In this document: in pieces, positions 13,201-26,700 of the stretch
Layout of the letters: each line of letters starts with the position of its first letter
How positions within the stretch are numbered: the stretch's first letter is position 1
NCBI GenBank assembly: GCA_949130495.1
Contig: OX422210.1
Span: 499,325,760-499,389,759 of the forward strand
Direction: 5' to 3'
Source of the DNA: Sambucus nigra
Lineage: Eukaryota > Streptophyta > Magnoliopsida > Dipsacales > Adoxaceae
Length of the DNA stretch: 64,000 bases
Notes under the pieces: model-generated
The model's database searches: none
Told to the model about the DNA's origin: nothing
The model's input: the letters and a program-made list of their open reading frames with translations, nothing else
Position numbers and translations under genes: made by a program

Positions 13201-16200
13201 TATATCTCTCTCGCATATTCAACGTATTCATTCCATATATTCCTGAGTATCACTCGCTACCCGAAGGATCCTAGTTACCCCTTAATTAATATCAGTAGTT
13301 AATATCTCTCTATCCTACTGGTTCTCAACTTGGGTTTACTCACACTCCCCATAACCCGTTCCGATTCCCGAAATTCCTTAAATTTCCTATTATGCCCAAA
13401 AGATACTAGCCTTAATTCTCCCCTTTTGGCTAAGCTTAAGCTCTATAATAGACCTACTGGAATTCATTATATCCCTCACTATAGTTTAAGCATAACTCAA
13501 AAGTTTCTTGATTAATTATTCGCAAATTCGGGGAATAAACAAAAGAGCAAATCTGAGCAACTGAATCAATTTGGTGAAGAGGCCGAATCAATTCGCTCTT
13601 TGAGTCGAATCGATTCGAAATGCTACAGGTCTTCTTCTTCAGTACGCTGTTACGTTTTTCACCATTTTTAACCCACAAATCTTCATGCAACATACCCAAA
13701 CTCCAACATGATTTATCCCAACATCAATTAAGAGTATATAGGCAATTTTTAACGTAACTAGCACATTAAATCCATACAAATCCTACTCAAGAATGCATTA
13801 AAACCCAAATTTTTACCCAAAACCCTAGTTCATGTGGTCTTCATGTTTAATCATTCATATTTCTAGATTTCTCTTATATTCGTCAATAATATATGTTCTG
13901 ATTTCGTATTACCAACGTACATGAATTCATTCTACATGCAATCCTATCCCAAATCATGAGTACTATTCATTTAATCCCAAGAATATCATCAATTATCATC
14001 AAATTGAAAACCCTACACTACATGGGTATTATAACTCATTAAAAACTTGCAAGATAAACACTTGTCTTATCAATTGTTGGTCTGATTTCGTGTTGAGTGT
14101 GATGAGGATGCCTTCCTTTCCTTCCGATCACAATTCCGGAGACTTTGGCGGAGGGAAAAGGTGTGACCAAGCCTAGGTTCTTCTCTTCTTCCTCTCCTAG
14201 GGCCTCTCATTTCTCAAGATTATTGTAACCCTAGCCCCACACTCCCATGGGCTGATATACTCCTTCAATTTTCGGAGTTCTCTCTACCACAAACTCCCGA
14301 ATAACCGAAACGCCCTGTCGTAGTGTCAGTTTGGTCTAAAATCGCCCCGGGACCCAATCTATACGCTCGAGTATACTATTCCAACTATTTCGATCCTTTC
14401 GGAATCAACCATGACCTCGAAATCACCATCCAAGTTGCTCAAAAATAATTTTTCCTCTCTCGACCTCATATAGTCTACACCCGACATCCGGTTGAGATAT
14501 AACACTATCACCTCACTGTCACTCGCTATGACGTAAAAATAACTCTTTACTATTCACTTACTAATTATATTCAACAAACATTAATCATTTTCTCTCAGAT
14601 TAATATTTTAATCAACACATAATATTTAATTTTATTAAATTGCGTCACGCGTGTAATTTAAAATTGATCGATTTAATTCAATTTGAAATACTTAGAGATA
14701 CGGGGTGTTACATACTTCCCACTTTACAAATGAATTTCTCCCTCGAAATTGGGACGTACCTGCGGGGAATAACTCTAGATACTGCTCACTCATGTCACCC
14801 TCCCGCTCCCACGTCGACTCATCCACATTATGGTGCCCCCATTGAACTCAAACTAATGGTACCATCTTAGACCGTAGCTTACGCTAACTACGTTCAAGTA
14901 TAACCACCGTTCTCTCCTCATATGAGATGTCTGGCTGCAAGTCGATCTCCTCTAATGGGACGTGCCAAAAAACCCTCTCACTCCTCTGATACTTCTTAAG
15001 CGATGCCACGTGGAACACATCGTGAATCCGCTGTAAGTGCTCTGATAGTTCTACCCTATATGCCACTGGTCCCACCCTCTCGATAATTGGAAACGGTCCC
15101 ACATATCTTGGTGTCAACTTCCCTTTCTTGCTGAACCTCATCACCCCCTTCATAGGAGTCACCCGCACCAACACCTGGTCACCAACCTCAAGCTCTATGT
15201 GCCTCCTGTCTGCATCGGTGTAACTCTTCTGCCTGTCTTGAGCTATATGGATGCGCCCTTGAATCAACTCAATCTTGGTAGCGGTGTCCTGAATCATCTC
15301 TGCCCCAATAGCTTGTTGTCCCCCACCTTTAACCAGCAAGAGAGCGAACGACAAGGCCGACCATACAGTGCCTCAAATGGTGCCATGCCGATGGTGAACT
15401 GGTAGGAGTTATTATACGCAAACTCCACCAAAGGAAGATACCGCTTCCATCCTCCCCCGAAGTCAAGTATGCACATCCGCAACATATCCTCTGGCATCTG
15501 ATTAACTCTCTCTGTCTGCCCATCAATCTGTGGATGATACCATATACTCAAACATAAATTTGTGCCCATCGCCTCCTGAAAGCCCTGCCAGAAAAGGGAC
15601 ATAATGATCTTGTCCCAAGGGACCATACTCTTTATATAAAGCACTCGGCCACAGGGGAAGTTACAACCTTACTTATATATGTGGATGACATTATTGTGAC
15701 AGGGACTGACTCAACCGAGAGAGAAGCATTTGAGAAAACCTAGTACGGGAATTTGAGATTAAGGAACTTGGAAAGTAAAAATATTTATTGGGAATTGAAG
15801 TGCCACACTCTAAAGAAGGCGTCTTTGTTTCTCAACAAAAATATGTGTTGGATCTCCTCAAAGAAACTGGAAAACTTGGTTATTGGGCAGCAAGTACACC
15901 TATTGAACCAAATCATAGGTTTGGAGAGGAAGAAAATGATCGTGTTGTAGATAGAGGAACATGTCAAAGTTGGGAGACTGATTTACTTGTCCCATACCAG
16001 GCCTGATATTGCTTACGCTGTGAGCATAGTAAGTCAATTCATGCGTGATCCCAGGGAGAAAAATTTGCAGGCTGTTCATAGGATCCTACACTATCTTAAG
16101 GCCACACCAGGAAGGGGAATCTTATTCAAGAAGAATGAAGGACTTAATCTTGAAGCTTATACGGATGCAGAGTATGCTGGCTCTATAGTTGATAAAAGAT

Positions 16201-19200
16201 CCTCATTAGGCTATTGAACTTTTCTTGGAGGCAATCTAGTGACATGGAGAAGTAAGAAGCAAGTTGCAAGATCAATTGCAGAGGCTGAATTCAGAGCTAT
16301 GGCATATGGAGTTTGTGAACTTTTATGGTTAAAAATAGTTCTTGATGCTCTTAAAATCAGGTGGCAAGTACCTATGAAGCTCTACTGTGACAACAAATCT
16401 GCCATCAACATTGCACATTATCCAGTGCAACATGAGCGCACCAAACACATTGAAATAGACACTTCATTAAAGAAAAGATGGGCAGTGAACTAATTTACAC
16501 TCCTTGTATATCATCGAGAGATCAATTAGCCGATGTTCTCATTAAAGGCCTGCCCGCTTCCATCTTTCACATCACAAGCAAGCTGGGAACTGAAAACATC
16601 TATTCACCAGCTTGAGGGAGAGTGTTGGAAATCAGTAAAGTTATCGTTTTTTCTAGGAGATATAGTTTCCTGTATTTTAGGATAATTAGTGGTTTACTTA
16701 TTCTGAGATTTAATTTCCTGTATTTTAGGATAGCTAGCTATTTACTTACTCTGAGATTTTTCCAGATTTTTAGGAGTTAATAGAGGAGTCAAACCCTCTA
16801 ATTAGGTATTGTTTTTGTATAAACACAGAACATCGTACAGCTCTGAGAAATATAGTAAATTAATCCAGTTTCCACATTACTGATTACTTTCCGCTGTCAT
16901 TATTCATCCTCTAAAATATTGTCATTGTCCCTGAGTAATTAAATCATATTTTTTTCTCCTCTTACCACTCACAATCCTTTGAAATAATTTGGAGTTATAT
17001 TCCATTCCCTTGGTCATTTCACCTTTGCCTTTTACTTCAATAATGTCTTCTTTCAAAATTAGTTTCTTAATGTTATTTTTCAATTCACGTCTCTCTCTGA
17101 TTATTTTCCCCCTTTCTTCCTTTCTGTCAATATCTTTAATATTTTCCAGCACCCCTTTCTTTTCCAATCTATTGTCCCCCCAGACGTCTTTGTTCTAACT
17201 ACATGAGCATGCCTTTTCAACTTTTGTTTAAATTTGGCACCTCTTTTTTTTTTCAACTTTTTTTTTATAAATAAATCTGAGAGCTTTTTACTTGTTTCCC
17301 CTATAAGAACTGCTGTTGATTTGTGTCCCTGTCCAGTGCCTCATGTATCTGTATCATTATCCTGATATATGGTATGACTATGCTACATGGCATGCAAAAA
17401 GTGGTTCAGTAGACTCTGCAATCAAAGTATTCCATCGAGCTTTGAAGGCTCTTCCTGGTATCTCTTAATCTCATTTTTTCTTTTTAGTCACCAGAATTTC
17501 CATTTCATATTTGAGGTCGTTCTTTGTGCAGGAGCTTTAGTGTTGTTAAATCTGTTATTCTGTTTAACTTCGTATCAATTGAGAAAGTTCTAGCTCATTA
17601 TTTTGTCTCTAGCAAGACTGGACTGTTTCATCTTTTCATCATTTCCATAATCTTCTTTATTTTATGTTTTCTCTTCATGGTTAGATTCAGAGATGCTGAG
17701 GTATGCTTTTGCGGAGCTGGAAGAATCTCGCGGAGCTATTCAGGTATACCAAGTTGGGCCTGCGCTGCTTTCTGTCCCTCCTTTTGAATTTTCTTGGGTA
17801 TTCCTCTTTCTAATGCGGTTTAGTTTTCATGCAGCCTGCAAAGAAAGTGTATGAAAGCTTGTTAGGGGATGGTGTCAATGCAACAGCACTATCTCATATT
17901 CAAGTATGTTTCTTTAAATTCTTATTGGACCCCTTATATTCAATATATTTTCTATAGTTGACGAAGTGATGTTGGAGATTGATATGTCCGTCTTGGATGT
18001 CTATATTTAGATAAGTAAATACCAAGAAATAATGTTCTTATTGCCCGTTGATTGTTTATCTGATATCATTTATGTTACAATTCACATATTTTGCTATTTG
18101 GGTTGATCAAGTCCAAATGTTAAGATATACCGGTTGTTATAATTCATATACCATTCTTAGCATGCGACAAAAATAAGAACAATTTTAAACTTTTCCACCG
18201 AGATGAAAATAAATGCCAATAAGAAAGATCCATCCACCATTATAAACTCCGATAATAAAATAATCTCCAATAAAGATACACCAATAACAATAGTCTCCAA
18301 TAAAACTCTAAACAACTGTGGAATCCAAAGACCCACCAAATCCAAATAACTGTCTTAAAAATAAGACGACGGAAAGGAAACTAAACTAAAGCATAAAAAT
18401 AATTCCAGTTGCAACTCCTCCTACTTCAAATATATGCAGCTACAATAACCTAACATGAAATGTTAATCCACAACGATGGGTCAATGCCCACCGCAAGAAT
18501 ACCAACTACGTGATCCCAAATAGAGTTGCATGAACCCAATCATAAGTGTTAGATGAAATAAATATCACCATGAAGTATTTTAAGCAACAATGGGCAATTA
18601 AATAAACAAATGAACTTTTCAACTTTCCACTTTCGCATCTATCTTATCAATATTAATTATCAATAAACTCTTTGCTACACCACCATAGCCGACTAGTCTC
18701 CTATACAACCCCGCTCATTGCGGGCCACCCATATCATCATATCAATACTATCAACTACATCATCTACACAACTAATCCCGCCATTATAGTCAGCCAACCG
18801 AGGTCCTGCACATGCTGTCGTAGCCAACCAAAACTGAACCCTGCACATACCCTGACGAACACATGAATCCGTTAATATTTGCCAGACAACCTAGGTCCCA
18901 CACATACTATGGCTGCTAGCCAAAGTAGACCCTGCACATACCGTGACACCCACACAAATTCCATCAAGGTAGCCAGACAATGTAGATTCCACACATACTA
19001 TTGTAGGCAGCCAACGCTAAACCTTGCACATACAATGACACACACATAATCATCAAACTCTAATGCTTATCATCTCTAATGTATTAATCTCAAAACAATG
19101 TATCGTCGTATTTCACCATATTAATCATCAGTTTCTTTTGCCCAAATTCCTCGGGGCATAAAAAACCAATTATCCCTAGTCACATACCTAGAGATCACCA

Positions 19201-20583
19201 AAACCACATTCCCTAGTGCCATACCTAGGATATATCCAATCAGAAAAAATACCATACTCTCTGATCCCATACTTACAGAACAATGACCATATATAGTCTA
19301 CTCACGAACTAAGTTATCCCAACACCCACGTATGTAACCCAATCTTAAGTTAACGTACGTAAACCGATAACTTCCAACAATATTTACATTTAATTTGTTT
19401 AAGGAAAGCATCATTTAACTTTCTTTGTCAATATCATCTCCTTTTTTTTCATATATATTTATGCCAAATACATGTATATTATACAAATTCCATAATCAGA
19501 TTTACAAGTCTAATATCACATTTCAATGAGTTACATAATCCATTATTCAAGTTCACATGAGATTTCATCAATCTAAAACCTACATCAAGTCAACCATGCA
19601 AAAAGCAATTCTAAACAACATATTCAAATCTCTAGTCAATATTCATCTTTTTAAAATTTCATAAGCATATATATCTTTTCGGTGTTCATACCCAATTATC
19701 ATCTTCCATTCATGATTTCAACATCACCATCGTAATCCCACAACATAACCCAATTCTTCAAAAGCATGCAATCTTACAAGTGTTGAGTCATTTTCCAAGT
19801 CATTTGTAAAAACATAATTAATTAGTTTTCACTTTCTCTAATTAAGTTTCTAATCAATTTACAAAATTACATATGATTAAGGTTTAGACAACATTGAACC
19901 CAAATAAAACTTAGGGGGAAAAGTAGAGAAAATCCTGCACATACCGTGATAAGCCATGAGCTAGAAGGCCATGGTCGCGCCCGGTTAATCCCACGTTCGT
20001 GGGCCCTAGACCGCAATCGCGGCTAGGTACACCTGTGGTTGTGGGTCCCAAAACGTGCCATCTCCTCTTTCTCTTTCTCTTAAAGTTTAATTAATCAGAT
20101 GGTTGAATTCTCACAACTCTTCATAATCACACAAATTTTAATGCAAAATAACTTTTTTTAAAGTCTTAACTTGGTGCTCAAGCATGCTTAAATGACCTAA
20201 ATGTCCTTAAGATTTCCAGCTAAACCCCAAAATACTACCTAATAAAATAAATGTTCATTTTATTATCACAAAATTTAGTTTAAATGAAATCTTTTCTCAT
20301 TTAATTCAAATTCTAACATCCAATAACATTTTAACTAATTCTCCCAATTAATTAATTCATATGCTCAAAATTACGGGGTATTACAATTTAGAGTGGGTCA
20401 AACCATAAAACATGTGGATCTGTAGAAGAACTCTGAAAGAGAATCCGAACTAGAGTAATAGGGATTTTGGAAAGAGAATCTGAACTACTGTACATGTTGG
20501 TTCTGCAAAGTACAGGGATTTCTGAAAGAGAATATGATCCCGAGTTGTAATTTTTTAGGGATCTCTCGAAGAAATCTGGAAAC

Positions 20584-20632
<49 letters not shown>

Positions 20633-20647
20633 ATATGTATATGTATG

Positions 20648-20700
<53 letters not shown>

Positions 20701-23700
20701 TTATTTATTTATATTTGAGTTTCCTTGATAGGCACAATACATAGCCTTTTATAGTTAAGAAAGTCCGATATCACTCTTTTATGCCTCAAACCAATCGAGT
20801 TACCTTTTTAAAGTCCGCTATCTAGTTTCAGTCTGGAAAAGACTATTAACCAGCACCTTTACGCTTCCAAGACTTCATACTGATGGCATAAATATATGAA
20901 ATGAGTTACTGATGTGTGTTAGTGATCCGTAGAGACACGTGGCGCGTGGTTGTACTTCCCGGAGAAGACTATCTTTTATTTTGCATTTTTAGTTTATAGT
21001 ATTATTGTAATTTTCTTTTATTTTTATTGGTGTTTAATTTGTCTCCAAGCATGTTTGGGGCTAATTAGTCATTTTTAGTTATTAGGTTACCCTTTTTAGT
21101 CTTTTTGGGTATTAGCTTGGCTAACAAGCTAACCTCTCCTAGTCCTTCATTTATAATCACAACTTGAATACTGAAAAAAGAACATAGAAAGAAAAAGAAA
21201 CCCTTTTTCTTAATTTATTTATTTTATTTTATTATTATTTTTTTTGTTGGTGGTGATGTTGTGTAGTTAGTAGTTGGTGTGTAGTTGTAACAATAACGTT
21301 TCCGCATTCTTAGATTCACATCGAATTGGTATCAGAGTTGCGTTTGTTCGGTGTGTTCGCTGTGGCGCGTGAAGTGGGTATCGAGTTGTGATTCCAACTC
21401 CGGTAACCCTTCAATCTTTAGATTGATAAATGTCCAAATGTCCAAATAAGAATCGAGTGGATGGAAACCCTAAATTCTATCACCGCTAAAAGGGGGAATA
21501 CCAATCATTTTATTGGTATTTTGGTGGTGCTGGCTGGTGTGACACCCCGACTAATTAAATACCGGGTAGCTACTCCTTTATAAAATTAATTCAAAATGCC
21601 AAGTTGGCTCAGTTAATAGCATCACTGTCGAAAACATTTTATTTTTACCAACCACCTAGTATTTAAAAAGCAAGTTGCCAAATTTTAATTTAAGTCTGAT
21701 TAACATGCAACAAGAGTAATGAAGAAACAAATAACACCATTCACCATACTGAAGTAAAATGAATAACCATCACAATAGAAATAAATAGAGTCTGGAGGAA
21801 ACCCCTCACTACAATCCCATACTGAAATAAATAACTGAAACTGAAATACTACATGCTAAAGTCTGAAAACTGAAATGTAAAAGATGCTCTAAATAGGAAT
21901 GGGCAACATGCCCTACAACTGATAGATAGATCGTGACTCTGGAATCCAAAAGATAGAAGCGTCTATGAGCAAATCCCTGTAGCTTCCACAAACAGCTACA
22001 GCTCGTCACCTGAATGAGTACCTATGCTTGGTGTCCTTGTGGCTGGGCACCTAAAATGGGTTTACAAGAAAAAGATTTGAAAAGTAAACGGGTCAGAGCC
22101 CGAATGTGTTATATTTTAAAAAACCTGCAAGTGCTTTAAAAACATTTAAAACATTAAATGCAAAGTACATGTTAGGACGTGCACTCACATTATATTCTCA
22201 CCTCTCGTCTAACTGTGCACTCCTAACGCAAGTACCCATCTATAACTATCCATACTACTAGCTAAGTGGCAACGTATCTAGCTAGACTGCCAAAGGTTCT
22301 ACCCATAATACTTGGTTCCCTTATCATATAACGCTCTTAATTAAATAGGGTTTAGTTTAACTCAGATACTCAATATACACTATATATATCACTATTAGTC
22401 AACTTACTATATAACTCGAAACAACACCGTAATATATTTACAACATTAACATGAGGATTCCCATTAATATAATGTATATTATTCATCTCATAAATATACA
22501 ATACAAGCACCCCGCAATCTAAGCTGTAGTGCACACATACTCTGCTATCCATCCCGGTACATCACGTACATAAGGATTACATATTCCGAATCTCTCAGGA
22601 ATAGTTTACCGATAACAACATCACAAATAATGGAGGCGAACACAGTCACCATCACATGGGTCACGCACATACCTACGCTCCCATGATCAGCGGACTTATT
22701 AATATCACAATAAGTCTTTCTATGACCTATGTTCATCAAGGTACCAGTCTATATCCCCCCCGTAGGCACACAAGGATTAGAGGGTCCTAAGCGAACGAAA
22801 CCTCCCGTGATAGCAAGTATGGTAGGTATGTCATACATACAATCCATATATCAATACTAAGTTAACACACATCTTAGTAATACTGTATTATATTCGTAGT
22901 ACATATTGTACTCTCGTACTAATTATAATTATCACAACTTATTTTATTCCGGTTCATAATTATACGTGCCATAATTTATCCTCACATCGTAGTAGACACT
23001 CACGTCTCAACCCAAACGGTTCATTGAATATAACTCTAGTGTATGATTTACTCATCTCAATAACCCAAAAGTCCCAAATCAATCACTATATCATCAAAGG
23101 AATACTAACTCTACCCTTGAACCAGTTCCCGGGACTCCAAAAGTCAAAACAGTCCAAAAAGGACCAAACTGTCAACTCGTTAGAAGTCTCGTTCGAACGA
23201 GGCTGTTCGAACGAGATCCCAGTTCGTTCGAACGAACTGACCCTTCTAACGATATCTCGTTCGAACGAGATATCGAACGAAATCCCCACTCGTTAGTAGC
23301 GACTGGTCAACTCGTTAGAAGCTCGTTCGAACGAGTTCGTTCGAACGACCTGGGGGTTGCTTCTAACGAGAGGCCAGTTTCGGCCCAGAATTTCCCAAAA
23401 ATCGTTTTTCACCATTTTTACTCCTCAAATCACCTCTAAAATTTATCCCAACGATTGTTTTAAAGTCTCTAAACAATTCTAAACATAGTATAACCACATC
23501 CTATCACGTTTGTATGGATTTACTCACCCAAATCATCAATCAATTTACAATTACTTAAACTTTTCCCCAATTCATTTATGAACATGAACCCTAAAATTTG
23601 GAACCTTCAATTCATCAAATAAAATCCGTTTTTCTTTCACCCAAATCATGTATTAACATCAGATTAATCATTTACCTATCCTTCTACATGCAATCCTTCT

Positions 23701-26700
23701 CAAATTCCTCAAGTTTTATCATCTAGACTACATGGGTTTTCATATTTCATCAAGAACAACCATAAATCTGAATTTTCTAACATGGAAAAGACATTCTCAG
23801 TAATTAAATGGAAATAAAGTCACTTGCCTTGGTTTGATTTCTGAATTTGGTGTGGATTCGGTGTAGAATTTCTGCAGAATTCCTCTCTCTCTCTCCTTCT
23901 CCAAGCTTTCTTCTCTAAAAAGCTATGGTGGCTAGGGTTTTCTTTGGGGGAACTTATGAAAACCTAATTTAATAAACCTCCGTAGCTTGTTGGGTTAATA
24001 AGGGTTGGTTGGGTAAAATCCTTATCAGATTACAACTCTCAATTTTCGTCACTTTTAATTACCCAAAAATACCAAATTACTAAAATACCCTTTATGGTGC
24101 CGGAATGGCCTAAAAATACCCCGGGACCCAAACTATACCCCCGGCTAGTGTTTTCTGACTATCTCGACCCTTCCGGACGCGTTGGCGCACTCAAAACGAC
24201 CATACGGATTATAGATTTTAAACTCACTTTTATTAACAAAATATTATACCGTGACGCGGCGGTCCCACGCGTCTCAACAAAATTTCCAAATCGCCGTATA
24301 TAAATCCCACGACAAATTTCATAATACCAAATACATATATAATCATATATGTACATAATCAAATACCAATTCGCATCTCATTAGTATTTATAACCCGGAT
24401 TAATTTCCAATTAATACGCATTTAATTAATTAATCCAAAAAATAAATATAGCCAAAAGTACGGGGTATTACATACTTCCCCCCTAATAACTGAATTTCGT
24501 CCCGAAATTCGAAACTAGAAAGTACCTGCTAAAAATAACTCTGGATAACGTTCGCGCATCTCATCCTCGCGCTCCCATGTGGACTCCTCGACATTGTGAT
24601 GTCGCCACTGAACACGCACTAACGGAACTATCTTTGACCGCAGTTTCCTTTCGCTTTGGTCCAAAATAGCAATCGGCCCCTCCTCATAAGAGCTATCCGG
24701 CTGGAGATCGATGTCCTCCACAGCAATGTGAGAATGAGCCAAATTATCTCTAAGGTATTTCCTCAGCGAGGAAATATGGAACACGTCGTGAATCCGATGC
24801 AAATGCTCCGGTAACCCGAGTCTATACGCAACCGGTCCGATCCGCTCAATAATAGGAAACGGCCCCACATACCTCGGTGCCAACTTCCCCTTCTTCCCGA
24901 AACGCATAATCCCCTTCATAGGAGATACCCTGAGCAAAACCTGGTCCCCCACTTGGAACTCTCTGAAAAATCTCTTCGCGTCAGCGTAACTCTTCTGCCG
25001 GTCTTGAGCTACCCGAATGCGACTCCGAATCAACTCAATCCTTGCCGAAGTATCCTGAATCACTTCCGGCCCAAGTAGTTTGTTGTCCCCCACCTCCAAC
25101 CAACATGCTGGGGAACGAAAAGGCCTACCGTACAATGCCTCAAACGGAGCCATGCCAATCGTGAACTGATAGGAGTTGTTGTAAGCAAACTCCACCAGTG
25201 GGAGGTACTGCTCCCATCCACCCCCGAAGTCAATAATGCACATGCGTAGCATGTCCTCCAACATCTGATTGGTGCGCTCTGTCTGCCCATCGGTCTGCGG
25301 ATGATAAGCCGTACTCAACCGCAATTCCGTGCCCATGGCCTCCTGGAAACTCTCCCAAAACCTCGAAACAAATATTTTGTCTCTGTCAGACACGATATTC
25401 AGGGGCACACCGTGAAGTCTCACAATCTCTGAAATGAAGAGCTGGGCATACTGTCCCGAAGTGTAGTCAGTCCTTACGGGTAAGAAGTGAGCGACCTTGG
25501 ACAACCTGTCCACAATTACCCAAACGGAGTCGTGACCCCTCTGCGACGTAGGCAACCCCGTGATAAAATCCATGGATATGCTCTCCCACATCCACACCGG
25601 AACCTCCAACGGCTGTAGCAATCCTGCTGGTCTCTGATGATCCACTTTTACAAGCTGACAAGTGGCGCATTTCGAGACAAACTCAGCGATATCTCTCTTC
25701 ATACCGCTCCACCAATACTGCCGTCTCATGTCCTGGTACATTTTGTCCCCTCCGGGATGTACCGCGAACCGTGAGCCGTGCGACTCTGCCATCACATCGT
25801 GCCGCAATTCTTCCCCTTCCGGAACCACCAATCTCCCATTGAAGCGCAATCCCCCGTCTGAGCTAACGGTATAGGACTCGGCTCCCTCTGCTAGCAATCG
25901 AACTATCTGCTCCTGACAGAACGTGTCATTAGCCTGTGCCCGTACTACCTTTGTGACAATCTGCGGGGTAACGGTCATCACAGACATGAAAGATCGGGCC
26001 ACTGCATCCTGGTGTCCCAATTCCTTCCACTTAGCTTTCCACACCTCTGCCACCTCATCTGCTGGCCTGCGGCTCAACGCGTCTGCTACCACGTTAGCCT
26101 TACCCGGGTGGTACTGGATGTCGAACTGGTAGTCTTTCACAAATTCAAGCCACCTACGCTGCCGCATATTCAATTCCTTCTGCGTGAACAGATACTGTAG
26201 TGACTTGTGGTCCGTGAACAGCTGAAACTTCTCCCCCAAAAGATAGTGCCTCCAAATCCGTAAGGCAAATACCACTGCCGCCAACTCCAAATCATGTGTG
26301 GGGTAATTCTTCTCATGAGGCTTAAGCTTACGGGAAGCATAAGCTATGGCCTGTCTCTCCTGCTGCAACACACCTCCCAGTCCTTGCAAAGACGCATCGG
26401 TGTAAACCAAATACTCAACTCTCGGTCTCGGCAATGCTAACACAGGTGCTGAGGTCAATTTGTCCTTCAACTCATCGAATGCCAACTGACAAGCATCACT
26501 CCAGATATATGGCACACCTTTACGAGTAAGATGTGTCAAAGGACCTGCTATCTCCGAGAAACCCCGAATGAACCTCCTGTAGTATCCTGCTAGACCCAAG
26601 AAACTACGAATCTCTGTTGGTGTCGTGGGCTGTCCCCACTCCCTCACCGCTGACACCTTCCCCGGATCAACCGATATTCCCTGGTCGGAAATAATATGAC

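Noticed and set aside
16922..17167. Lys/Glu-rich 81-codon frame on the - strand
   Set aside because: Low-complexity complement of C/T-rich intron DNA, with no known domain and no regulatory context.
23180..23350. CRISPR-like spacing of CTCGTTCGAACGAG repeats
   Set aside because: Spacing is irregular, repeats are palindromic pieces inside a plant LTR, and the genome is eukaryotic.
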